NCBI GenBank assembly: GCA_907163345.1 | Contig: CAJQUN010000001.1 | Coordinates: 7,812,001 to 7,876,000, forward strand | Length of the DNA stretch: 64,000 bases | Reading direction: 5' to 3' | Origin: Haberlea rhodopensis | Taxonomy: Eukaryota; Streptophyta; Magnoliopsida; Lamiales; Gesneriaceae | Shown: in pieces, positions 23,801 through 36,700 of the stretch | Layout: each line of letters begins with the position of its first letter | Position numbering within the stretch: position 1 is the first letter of the stretch | Translations under genes and position numbers: made by a program | Notes under the pieces: model-generated | The model's database searches: none | Told to the model about the DNA's origin: nothing | Seen by the model: only the letters and a program-made list of their open reading frames with translations

Positions 23801-26800
23801 ATATGACTGTGCTGGAATATTTGAGGAAGTTCCAAGAGCTGGGCAGATTCTGTCCTTTGTATTTGCAGTCCGAGAACAGCAAGATTACAAGGTTCAGACA
23901 AGGTCTTCGCACTGGCATCAGGCTCAAAGTAGCACCTCTCATGGATACAAAATTTGATATACTCATGGAGAGGGCATTGTTCGTGGAATCTGAGCTGAGG
24001 AATCTAGAGACTCCTCAGAATCGAAAGAGAAAGCCTGAATTCAGAAACAGAGATCAGAGACCGCCAGCTCGCAGACAGATGATCGTTGAAACTAAGAAGA
24101 ATGAAGTTTGTCCCAAGTGTAATCGGAGTCATACTGGGGAATGTTACTGGTCTGGAGGTTGCTTTAAATGTGGATCTAAAGATCATCGGATTAGAGATTG
24201 TCCCAGTCTGAAACAAACCTCAGGAACAAATCAACCACGTGGACAACAACAGCGCAATCCAACTAGATTGTATGCTGTCCGTGCTGAAGAGGATCATGAG
24301 TTGATTGGAGGTAAATTTAAATTCTTGAATCAAGATGTTTATGTGTTATTTGATTCTGGCGCTTCAAATTCTTTTATCTCTGAGTCTTGTGTGGAGAAAC
24401 TTGATTTGCACTTCAGTCCACTGTTATATTTAATGCAAGTATTGAGTCCATTAGGAAAGACAGTCACAATTAAATATGTATGCAATGACGTAACACTGAT
24501 TGTGGAAAGCGAAGAATTCAAAGCCAACCTGCTCATCATCAACATGAAAGAATTTGACATAATTCTTGGAATGGATTGGTTGAGTAGTGCAAAGGCTCGC
24601 ATTGACTGTTACCGAAAGATCATAACCCTACAAACGAGTTCGGGTAAAGAGATCTGTTATGAAGGCGTGAGCTTGCATGAACGAGTTTGTGGCAATGTCT
24701 CTGAAGTGGAAGCAAAAATAAATAAGATTTGCACGGTGAAAGAATTCCCAGATGTTTTCCCAGAGGATTTGCCAGGACTGCCACCAATTCGAAGTACGGA
24801 ATTTTCTATTGATATTATTCCAGGATCGGAACCGATATCCAAAGCACCTTACAGGATGGCACCAGCAGAGCTAAAAGAATTGAAAAGTCAATTGAAGGAA
24901 CTACAAGATAAAGGTTTCATAAGGCCTAGTGTGTCACCTTGGGGAGCACCAGTACTGTTTGTAAAGAAAAAGGATGGCAGCATGAGAATGTGCATTGACT
25001 ACAGGGAGTTGAATCGAATCACTGTGAAGAATAAATATCCGCTACCAAGGATTGACGATTTATTCGATCAATTACAAGGTGCACAAATATTCTCGAAGAT
25101 TGATTTGAGATCTGGGTATCATCAACTCAGAATCAAAGAGCAGGATATTCACAAAACTGCATTTCGAACCAGATATGGACATTATGAATTTCTGGTGATG
25201 CCTTTCGGACTTACGAATGCACCTGCAGCATTTATGGCATTAATGAATCATGTATTCCGAGAATGGCTCGACAAATTCATCATAGTATTCATTGATGATA
25301 TATTGATTTATTCCAAATCAAAGGAAGAACATGAAGAACATTTGAAGATGACATTGGAGAGACTACGACAACATCAATTATTTGCAAAGTTCGAGAAATG
25401 TGACTTCTGGTTGGATTCTGTATCATTTCTTGGACACATCATTGATACTCAAGGAATCCGAGTAGACTCAGCAAAGATTCAAGCCATTACCAATTGGAAA
25501 GTTCCGACATCAGTAACAGAAATTCGAAGTTTTCTGGGATTGGCTGGATATTACCGAAAATTTGTGGAAGGATTTTCTCGAGTTGCATTACCCCTTACAA
25601 GTTAACAAGAAAGGGAGTAAAGTTTGAATGTGATTCTAAGTGTCAGGCAAGTTTTGAGAAGTTGAAAGATTTACTTGTGTCGGCACCAATTCTTACACTG
25701 CCTGATGGACATGAAGGATTTTGTATCTACAGTGATGCATCAAAGGAGGGGTTAGGTTGTGTACTTATGCAAAATGGAAAGGTGATTGCATATGCTTCAC
25801 GACAGTTGAAAGAACACGAAATACGGTACCCCACTCATGATCTGGAACTGGCAGCAGTGGTTTTTGCGCTGAAGTTATGGCGACATTACTTGTACGGAAC
25901 CACATGTGATATCTACACTGATCACAAAAGTTTAAAGTATATTTTTACTCAAAAGGAGTTGAATATGAGACAGAGAAGATGGTTAGAGCTGATCAAGGAC
26001 TATGATGTGAAATTGCACTATCATCCTGGAAAGAGTAATGCGGTAGCAGATGCATTAAGCAGGAAGAGTTATGGATCAATGCTATTGACTACGCAACAGA
26101 AACTCATTGACGAGATGTCAAAGTTAAATCTGAATGTCGAATCAAGAGACGACCAAAATGGGACGACGATGTTGTGTAATCTCATGGTGCAACCTGATCT
26201 TATTCTCAGGATTAAGGAAGCACAATCAAAGGATCCTATGTGGCAGACTTTCTTACAAAGGGCTCAATGAAACCAAGAAGGTTTTAGAATGCATGAAGAT
26301 GGTACTTTGAGATTCAATGATAGACTATTCGTTCCAGCTGTATCAACACTCAGGGGCGAAGTCTTACAAGATTCACATCAGACAATATTGACCATGCATC
26401 CAGGACAGAATAAAATGTATCAAGATGTGAAGCAATTATTTTGGTGGCCAGGAATGAAGCAAGATGTCGTAAAGTTTGTGTCTAAGTGTTTAGTGTGTCA
26501 ACAAGTGAAAGTCGGAAGACAAAAGCTAGCAGGGACACTGAGAAACTTGGACATACCAAACTGGAAATGGGAGCATATTACTATGGACTTTGTGACCGGA
26601 TTACCCAAGACTACAACACAAAAGGATTCAGTTTGGGTTATTGTTGACCTACTTACTAAGTGTGCTCACTTTATACCGATGAAGAAGACTACATCAATGA
26701 GCGATTTAGCACGGCTTTACATTGATCAAGTGGTGTGTTTGCACGGGATACCAGTTAGTATCATATCTGATCGAGATGCTCGATTCACCTCACAATTCTG

Positions 26801-27690
26801 GAAGAGTTTACAATCTGTGCTGGGAACAAATTTGACGTACATTACAGCTTTCCATCCACAGACAGACAGACAGTCTGAGAGAACGATTCAGATTCTCGAG
26901 GATTTACTTAGAACATGTATTTTGGATTTTCAAGGACAGTGGGATCGTCATCTGAAACTGGCAGAGTTTGTGTACAATAACAGTTATCAATCCAGTATTC
27001 AAATGGCACCATTCGAAGCTTTGTATGGAAGGAAATGTCGAACACCACAGTGTTGGTTTGATGTTGGAGAGAAAGTATTGGAAGGACCAGAGTTGATCAA
27101 ACTCACGAATGAAAATGTTTCCATCATCAAACAGAGATTGCTTACAGCTCAGAGTCGACAGAAAAGTTGGGCTGATGTTCGCAGACGAGATTTAGAATTT
27201 CAGCAAGGGGATAAGGTATACTTGAAAGTATCACCATTCAGAGGAGTAATGAGGTTTGGTAAGCATGGGAAGTTAAGTCCGAGATTCATAGGACCATATG
27301 AAATTCTGGAAAGAATAGAAACTTTGGCCTATCGACTTGCTCTACCTCCGGAACTAGATCGAGTACATAATGTATTTCACGTCTCGATGCTCAGGAAATA
27401 TGTTCCAGATGAAAGTCATGTGCTTAAGGCAACAGAGATTGAGATATCGAAGGAATGCACATATTCAGAATATCCTATCAAGATACTTGACCGTCAAGAG
27501 AGAATTCTACGAACTAAGACAATTCCCTTCAATCATTCACCTGATGAAGCAACATGGGAAAAAGAAGATGAACTATATGCTAAGTATCCGGATATGAAAC
27601 AAGGTACAAGTTTCGAGGACGAAACTTTTTAAAAGGTGTGGAGATTGTAATGACCCGTTTTTAAAATGAAAATAAATAATAATTAAGAGG

Positions 27691-27736
<46 letters not shown>

Positions 27737-30700
27737 AAAAACTCAAAATTTGGACCAAAGAATCGTGGCCCATTTGTTTTTTTTTTTTTTTTTCCCAATC
27801 AGCTTTTCGAAATTTCATTTCCTCTTCACTCTTCCGTCTCCTCCTATCCCAATCTCAAACCTCAGAATTTCAAAGCTTAATTTCCCCATATTTCAGTTTG
27901 TAATATTTAATTAAACACCTCACCCCTACGTTTCAGATTCATCTATAACGGAAGTGGGTTCATCTCGCTATTTAGACCCCAAATAGACAAAAATCGTGAA
28001 GAAAACGATACACCATAAAAGGACCAAATCCGCTTCTGTCGGTAAGCTGTTCTTAAGCATCGCCAACAACCACTACAAATCTTAAAAGGAAGATTCAGAA
28101 GAATTGGGTGGTCGCAGATTTCTCAAAATTTTGGTATAGTCTTCTCTGCCTCTAAACTTATATCTCGTTTCTGTTTCAAATTTTGGATGTGAACATGTGA
28201 TAGATCTTTTATACTTCATCTGGTTAGTCTGTTGATAGATCAGTGATTTTATTTCACATAAGTAAACTATGGGTTAGAATTACACAGATATAAGAGATCA
28301 ATTTTTGGAAACTGAGAAAAAATTAATAAATAAATAAAAATTGGATCAACGGTGAGTGACGTCGTAAGACATAAGTTTTTTTTTCTGGAAATTTATTTCG
28401 AAATTCATACTGGAATTTTTAAGAAAGTGATGAAGTAATTTTCGTAGATGTTATAGAATTTTGATTTCGAAAATTGTTACTGGATTTTGGAAGAATTGAA
28501 ATGGCATTTTTTTTTGGTTTGAAATGGTATTCTGTATTTCGAAGTTTTAGGCTGTAAATTGAGGAGATGATATGGTAATTTCGAAAATGGTGTTGAATAA
28601 TACAAGAGTTAGGATTTTGTTAGGTTGTGTTAGAACTAAGTTAATTGAATATGATTTTAATATTGTTGAAATGGATAATAGGAAATCTTTGATTATCTTG
28701 GAGATTTTGGAGGTTTGTAGATTTATCGTTGATAGGAAGCTTTGAGGTACGTAAAGGAAGTTGCAATTTTACGCAAATTATTTTGAGTATATTTTGTTGT
28801 TTATTTTGAAATGTTTTGAATAGTAAGCATGAAAGATTATTTTGAAATATGATTTTGATAAGAAATGTATTTTGTTGAAAAATGTAATTTTGAATAACAT
28901 TTTATTGTGTGTGAAAAACTATTGTTAAAGGCCATGTTTGTCTTGATTCGGTGAATACGATTTGAGGTTTGTGAACTGTGGATATTTTCGTTTCGTTGTG
29001 GCTCGCATTGCGACGAGGATAAAAACGCGCATACTTTCGGCTCGTTGGCGACGAGAATAAAGAAACGCATTTCGTTTTGCCCGAAGACAGAGGGGGTATA
29101 ATATCTGTCGATACCCTTCCAGCGGGTATAGTCTGGAATGATATCATTGTGTCACATCCGTATTTGAGTATCATTTGTTTCATTACAACATGGCTATGTT
29201 TAATGATTAATGTTAAGACATTATATTTTATGGTTATTCGTTTTCTGTTACGTTTCGTTGGTTATCTGTGCAGTTATTTCCGTTATGATTCCGTTTTGTG
29301 AAATTTAGTTCCGTTGACTGCTCGGATTAAACCATATATGTGTGAAAGTTATTTTGGATATGAAAGTATATTATTTTTCGTCACATTATGAAAAATGATG
29401 TTTTTGACCTTTTATCAAATGTTTATTATGCTTACTATAAAATGCTGCAACTTACCTTTACCTGTAATGTGACATATTACAGATGGAGTTGAAGACTTAG
29501 ACGATGCGGAGGATATTTAGATTTATTATGAAGTTTTGAGTATGTTGGCATGTTTAAGTTTTATTTTGAGGATATGAAACATTTATTTATGTTTTAGTTG
29601 GATTTTGATATTTGAAGTTTATTTTGGTTTAGTTTTTGATATTTTTTATGGTTTTGATGTTGTGGTGGTAGTGATCTGGTAGATCACAGGGCACAATTTT
29701 TAAGAGGAAACTCTGCCCAAATTTTTCTAAGATAAAAGTCACGGGTATAAATTATTAAGTCAAATGTCCGATAAGAATTAAAACGTTTCCGCTAAACAAT
29801 AGTTCAAAGTGATATTAAGTTTTGAGTTGAGTGTAGCCTTGTATTTAAGCAATTGAATACGGAGGGCGACCCGTCTGGGCGGGCCGTCACAGCCTTGCCA
29901 AAGGAATGGGATGCAAAGAGGACGGCCATCATTGAATCAAACAAAGGAGAAAATGCATCTTATGACCTTGATGAACTTCATGGCACATTGGTGACCCATG
30001 AGCTTGAAGTGTCAACAAGGAAGAGAATAAAGGAGGATGAGAGATCCATAAGGAAGGGGATAGCTTTGGTCGGGAGGAAAGATCAATCCGATGATGATGA
30101 TGAAGAGATGATCTTGTTTACTAAAAAGTTCAAGAAGTTCTTCAACAAACACAACAAGCCAAAGACCTCTGGTGCTACCAAACATGATTCCAAACACGAG
30201 GTAACATGCTATAATTGTCAAGATAAAGGTCATTATGCTAATAAATGTCCTAGAAAGAAGAATGAGGAGGAAGAAGAAAGTCCTTATAGCCACATGGATC
30301 ACTCCGATGAAGAAGAAGCAACAAATCTTTGTCTAATGGCTCTTGAAGATGAAGAGGATGATGAGGTACCATCGTATGATGAATTATTAGATGCTTATAA
30401 TGATCTCATTGATTGTCTTGGTCGAACTAAGAAGAACAATAAATTGCTTAAGCTAGACTTGGCTAAGAAGGGAGAAGAAAATATTACTTTGAAAAATCAA
30501 GTGCATGATTTAAAGACATCTTTTGCCAAGTTTAGTGATAGTAGTTTAAAGATGAATGAATTGCTTGGCTTGCAACGTTGTAGCTTTGATAAAGCCGGAC
30601 TAGGCTTCTCAAGCAAAACTAAAACTTTTTCAAGCTTGTTGGCTAAAGCTAAGCATAATTCTCCTACTTGCACTTATTGTTGCGAAAATGGTCATACTAA

Positions 30701-33700
30701 AAATAAATGTAGGTTTGCTAAAATCCAATACCAACCTAACAAAAGGTGGAAATTGATTCCAAAGGCATTGATGAAAGTTAAGCCACAAGGACCCAAAAAT
30801 CAAATGGGTACCAAAGATCCTCCTATTGTTAATTTGTTTTGTAGGGACAACAAAGAGATGGATGATGAAGGGACTAGCACCTCAAGGGAGGAAACCATCT
30901 CATGCACCACAATAGGAGAAGCGCGAGGTATATGACCAATGACAAGAACGTACTCTTGTCATCAAAGGTAAATTTATTTTGTGCATTTTAAAAGAGCAAT
31001 TCAAAATTTCATTGGCACAAATTAATTGTGACCAATAAATAATGAAGCTCAATATTCATTGATAGTAAAATGCATTTCCCCTTGGCATGTGCACATATAA
31101 ATTGTTTTGATGCATGATTTATGCTTATCTCTTTATAGTAAGTATCTTGATATGCCTTGAGTTCAAATTTGAATAATGCTATGTGATTATGTGAAATTAT
31201 GTGATTAAGCATGCTATAAGTGTTTGGATGCTCAATCTTTGATATAATGCTATCATGACCTTAATAATTTTATTAACTTATCTAATGATGCATTGAGAAT
31301 TTTAATGTCTATTGGGCATGAGTGCATGAACATATGCACACTTTGCAATATTTAGTATTCATTGTTGATTGCCTTAAACGCATGTTTGTTTTTCCTCTCA
31401 ATGATTTAATCTTATGCTTGTTATGGCTATTACATGCTTTATGAGGAACATGTGTAAATTGTTAAAATATGGCTATGTGTCAACATATACTTGTGATATG
31501 ATTATTTGAATTTTGTGCTTTTTGATTATCACAAAAAGGGGGAGAATTTTGTGATAAACTTGAAGTTTAATACATGCATAGTTTGAGGAGGAGAGTTTTT
31601 GTATGCATGGTTTGAGGGGGAGAGTTGTTTGTATTATGCATTGCTTGGTTAAATCTTGTATGTGCTATGCAATTGTTAAGGGGGGGTCTTGTTTACTCAC
31701 ATTTCATGCATATTTCATTTACAAGTTTATCAAGTTTTGTGATCATCAAAAGGGGGAGATTGTTGAGCCTTAAACGCATTGTTGAGTTTAATGCTTAATT
31801 TATCTCCGAATTATTTATGGGTTTTGATTATCAACAAAACTTGCATTTGTTGTACTAATATGTCTACTTAGTGTACAGGGTTAGATTGATAAATTGGTTG
31901 GGAAGACCAATGGAAGAGAACCCAAGTTATACAATAACATATGCGAGTTCATAGGACAAGCGGTGATTTTTATCAAGGAATCTATTGAGCTTGGACAATA
32001 AGGAATGCCATCTATTGAGCTTGGACAATAAGGAATGCCATCTATGAACAACCAAACTAAGTGTTCAACATGTGTGGAATGATGTTGGAACAATATCTTA
32101 TGATGGGATGAAGACCCACGAACCAATGGTCCGTTGGTGGGCAAGTTCGTATAGAAGCCACTTGGAGCGCACTGCAATGTTTTGATTATATCTCTTGGCT
32201 CGATGCTCCGAATAATGTGAATCCAAAGAGGTTGGAAAGCCAACTCAATATTCTAGATTTCATATTCAAACATCTCAGTCCAATTCGAATTGCATCATGG
32301 AGCAAAATGGCATGGAAGTCATAGCAAGTGCAGATTGTAACAAGGTTTGATCGGCTGTAGCATTTTGGGCATAACTTCTTCATACTTTAATGAAATGCAA
32401 TGAATTTTTGTCTACACCTAGATAAGAGGAAGGGCTACAACTTTCATGTTTACCACTTTTCCCAGAAACGAGCTTAAGATGGTCGAATAGTGCAAAGTTT
32501 GAGAGTGTTGAAATCTGGCAGATAGTTTCAGGCGATCCGGGCCATCACCTCAGGCGATCCGAGCCATGCGTGCCAACGCCGCGCACCATCGACCCAGGCG
32601 ATGGCACGCTGCGCGCCAGGCGATCTGGATCGCCCCAGGCGATGCCTGGAACGCCTGAGGCGATCCAGAATTGTTCTTACGGCAAATTTTCAAAGGATGA
32701 TCGCCCCAGGCGATGGGGACATCGCCTGAGACGATCTGGGCCAGATTTGAACGTTAGAACGTGGCGATGGAGATCGCCCGAGGCGATGCACGAGTGATTC
32801 AAGTCTTATGTGTAGCAACGGCTAGTAGGAGCCTTGGGGGCCTTCTACACTATAAATATGGATGTTTTGGAGCATTTTGAAGACAAGAAACAAGACTATA
32901 AACTACAAGAAAGCTTTGCTCTATTCAAATTACTCTAGCATTGCAAACTTCATACATTTGTGTTGTATTGGAGTTTGTAATTCATTTCTTGTGTGTGAGT
33001 TTTGATTCTTCGTGTTGATACACCGTGAAGGTGTTATTTAAGTTATTGTAAGGTCCTCCAACACTGACGCAAGTTGGAAATTGTAAAAGTCGTCAACAAG
33101 TAAAGTTGGTGCAAGTGTTGTGGCTATCCTTTGAGCCCTTAAGGCCAAGAAGACTTGTGAAGAGTTTTGGTAACTCGGGAAGAGTTTTGTGTGGCTATCA
33201 TTGGAGCCCTTAAGGCCAAGAAGACTCGTGAAGAGTGTGGTGCTCGTGAAGAGCTTTTTGTACTCGGGAAGAATGTGTTGTGGCTAACTTGGAGCCCTTA
33301 AGGCCAAGATCATTTTCCTTCTAGTGGAACCTCGGTTAAACGTTTTCTAACCGGGAAGAGGAGACGTAGGCGATTCATTGCCGAACTTCTATAACAAATA
33401 CTCTTGTCATTTACCGCTTTATTTAATTTACGCATTTATTTACTTCTTAATTTTATTTATTTATCGATTGACTTAAGTCTTACGCAGCGCAAACTTATTT
33501 TTGCAAACTCATTTTAAAAAGCTAAAGTAGCCAAGGAACCTCATTCACCCCCCTCTTCGGTTCCAACACACACAACCATCAATGGTAATTTGGCACTGCC
33601 CGAGTTCCACTTTCAATCCTCTACACGCTCATTGGCATTCTCTATTCGACCCCCATTTTCCGTACATACTCCGAAATGTACAGTTTCATCAACCATCAAA

Positions 33701-36700
33701 CCCAATTCACCCACTAAGCTCTTTGATATGAAATTATGGCTTGCCCCATTGTCAACCATCGGTACTACGTCGCGCCCTGCTATATACGCCTTCATTTTCA
33801 ACGCCTAGGCATGGTTAATCCCCTGAGCTGAATACAATGGCAATTCTAATGTATTGTTTTCATTTAGGACATGTTCTTCACTTCATCCCACTGTCTCGCT
33901 ATGCTCATTATATTTGTTTCCTTCTCGGCCATCTCCCCATCTCCCACTTCTGTTTCTTCTTCAACTAGTATGGTGACTCTTAGGGATTTGTTGGCACGTC
34001 TATGTGTGGGGTGATAAGGTTCCCCATACATAATCCTTTCTCCATGCGGTGCAGAACTCTTGATGTGATACAATCTTCCCATCCTTTCCTTTCTGTACCT
34101 AGGTTCTCGTATAATTTCGCTCAAAACATGTCCATCCCGCGGTATTGTTTCGAAACCCCCCTTGATGGGTTGGTGGACTGGATCTAATAACTCCTCCTTC
34201 TCCTCTTGCAGGCTGGTTCCATGAGGGAATGAACCTGTTGCGATCCTTTTCTGTTGGCTGGGTAGTACTAGACCAACTCATATTTGTCCCTCCTTTCATG
34301 TCTCCACTCACACCCACATTTATTCGACCTCTTCCACGATCTATCACTCTTCCAAAAACTTCCATCTCAATTCCACGTGCCAGAGCCATCGCACGATCTA
34401 TGGTTCGTGGATTATGAACGAACATCTTTCTACGAATTTCTTCTCTTAACCCACTGAGAAAGAATTATAATCCTTGTTCCTCATGAATTTCTCCCATCTG
34501 AGCCACAGCTAACTCGAATTGTTCTATGTATGCTTTGACACTTTGCTGGTTCTGTTTCAAGGTTGCTATCATCTCATAAGGATTGATATCAAAAACCCTG
34601 TACCGTTTGATCAACTCCTCCGCAAACCTATCCCAATTCAATTGTGGAGTTCGAGCTTTCACCCATTGAAACCAATGAACCGTCGACCCTTGCATACAGA
34701 TGTATGCTAACTTCAGTCGGAGATCATGTGGCGTTCCATGGATCTCAAAGTATTGTTCCATTCTCCCTAACCACCCCATCAGATTTTCACCCTCAAAGTT
34801 AACGCAATTCTTCTCAAGGCATGTCTGATTTCATCTCGCACCACCTCGTGTTCACTCGTACCTTCTTCCTTTGCATTGCATCATATTGTTCAGTGTTGAC
34901 ATTGGGTTGCGTCGTTGTTTGTACTTGGTTTTTGATCAACTGCTCCACTAGCCCACGTAAATCTGATAAGAAATGGATTTCTCCATTGTTTCTATTTTTG
35001 TTTCAGATTGTGTGTTCGCCATTTGATTTGCGCTATCCTTCGGGATCCGACAGGTCGGACCAATGTTATGTTTTCTGAATTTGAATGCTTGAATTATGGA
35101 TTTACGATAGTGAAACACTGAAATATGGAAATAAACTGAACAAGAACAACTGGAATTGGAATTGACGAAATTCACTACAAAGGATATTTTACAGATTATA
35201 CTGCTAGTATTCACTAATACTAAGAGCCCTATTTTTTTCTTTCCCTAGCAACATGCTAGTACATTTTAAAAACTTTCCCACTCCCGCCCCTCTCTTCTTA
35301 AAACCTTCTTTCTTAACTGCTCTTCCCACGTACATCTTTAACTGCTCACCCCACGGCAGCTTTCCTTCTTGTATAAACCATCTTTATCTTGGGCCTATCT
35401 GACTCTTCATTACTTGGATCCATCTCTTCAATAGTTAATAAATGGGCCTGGAAATTCTGGATTCATAACATGTTCATCTGCATTCGAATTGTATGTTGTG
35501 GGGACATCTAAAGGAACAGAGCATACTGGAGAGGAATTTGGGACTTCAATTATATTCAATGTAGGTACATTGTCTAAATTTTGTGTAGATATTGAATCTG
35601 AAACTGGTATGTTGGCAAAAGAAACATTAGGATATGCATAATGACCAGGAACAGAAGTTTGAGGAGGAAACAAACAATCATTGAGGTGGCGAGACATCTT
35701 GAGGTGTACATTTCAGGATCAATCGGGGTGGTTTAAAAGAGGGATCACCAGAAAAGTGGGGGATGGGTTGGGAACTAGATTTTGGAATGATGTTTGGGTG
35801 GGGAGTAAGAGTTATTTCCTAGATTAGCGCTATTAGCCCGTGATAAAGATATTCTCATAGCACAGATGGGGGTCTGGGTGGAGGGATTGTGGGAGTGGCG
35901 TTGGGACTGGCGAAGAGAATTATTGGAGAGGGAATTTCCTTTATTTCATGATTTGGTTTCTTTGTTGGACAGGTACATTTTGTCACAGGGACAAGAGGAT
36001 TTGTGGATCTGGCACAGTGATGATTCCAAACGATACTCTGTTCAAACAGCATATGCAACAATGTTGGACGATTCACCAATTGATGTACATTTATCAGCGA
36101 CATATCAGTCTATCTGGGAGAATTTGGCACCTTCCAAGGTTGCGGCATTTACTTGGAAGGTGATTCGAGACCGACTACCGACAAGAGCAAATCTCCGTCA
36201 AAGGAACATACTTAAGGGAGAAGAGGCTGGGAAATGCGCAAACAGCCTCTTAACGGAGGAGACATCTCAACATCTGTTTTTTGGCTGCACAGACTCATAT
36301 GACTTATGGATGAAATGCTACCGGTGGCTTGGCTTCATTACGGTATTGCTTGCGGAGTCCGTAACCCATTATCTGCACCACCAGGGATTATGGACAAGAA
36401 AAAGGGGAAGGAAAGCTTGGAGATTGATATGGACGATTTGGCTTCATCGAAACAATTTGTGTTTCCAAGGCCGAGAGGAGCAGGAGGAAGATTTATTGGA
36501 ACTCGTCATTTACAGATCGTGGTTTTGGATCACAAATAGAGGAAAGGATAAATTTTTGTACTCATTCGTTGATTGGAGACGGGAACCGTTAGTATGTTTG
36601 TTAGCAGTTTAGTTTCCTAGAATAGCGCTATGTTTGTTAGCAGTTTCGTTTCCTAGAATAGCGCTTGACTATCTTTAGTCGACTTTTCGCAAATTCTAGT

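Larger units (their letters stand above)
20734..29891 (+). mobile_element. innermost element: young Tekay/Del-type Ty3/gypsy chromovirus
   Basis: Complete structure: LTRs 20734-22973 and 27646-29891, beginning TGTAATGACCCG and ending GGGCCGTCACA; a perfect TSD gcctt (20729-20733, 29892-29896); primer site tggtatcagagcc (22976-22988); gag-pol; and a purine-rich stretch before the 3' LTR. The LTRs are almost identical by eye: a different (TA)n length and one G/C change at about 21213 versus 28114. It is the most recent layer of the nest and interrupts the gag gene of its host element. Confidence 0.95.
20196..30935 (+). pseudogene. gag gene of the Sirevirus-like element, split by the gypsy insertion
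   Basis: The start ATG is at 20196 (MANLANESAQGQ.., RPPLFTGDNY). An in-frame TGA near 20277 replaces a usual Trp, and a frameshift precedes 20342. The UBN2-type gag region then runs open to 20733. After the 9.2-kb Tekay insertion it resumes at 29897 (LPKEWDAKRTAIIES..) and is open to 30935. It has a CCHC knuckle CYNCQDKGHYANKC (about 30207-30250), an acidic stretch, a coiled-coil-like middle and a second knuckle CTYCCENGHTKNKC (about 30670-30712). The protein would package element RNA. The frame ends with a stop and no pol follows. Confidence 0.88.
18354..33568 (+). mobile_element. third-level element: Sirevirus-like copia derivative coding only GAG
   Basis: Long LTRs (18354-20147 and 31761-33568, about 1.8 kb) begin TGTTGAGCC and end TTCCAACA, with TSDs cacat/cacac (18349-18353, 33569-33573). 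The primer site tggtatcagagcc is at 20150-20162. The internal region, after removing the inner gypsy, is only about 2.4 kb: a gag gene then about 0.8 kb of noncoding DNA with repeated purine tracts (ggggagag..) before the 3' LTR, as seen in Sireviruses. No protease, integrase or RT is present, so it would need proteins from a relative. Confidence 0.85.
15946..35427 (-). mobile_element. second-level element: Reina-like Ty3/gypsy chromovirus, minus strand, 3' LTR lost
   Basis: On the minus strand the order is 5' LTR (35064-35427), a primer site using cggaccaa (about 35043-35063), gag, protease, RT, RNase H and integrase down to about 15946. The element is split by the gag-only copia at 18354-33568. 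Integrase stops abruptly after AAMSPYE; no second LTR copy is found on the left. The 3' end, the 3' LTR and part of the host copia were therefore removed by one deletion with a junction near 15945. Stops and frameshifts are frequent. Confidence 0.82.

Noticed and set aside
23352..23966. Minus-strand open frame of 204 residues
   Set aside because: Shadow of the gypsy gag frame, which has recognisable gag and zinc-knuckle sequence on the plus strand.
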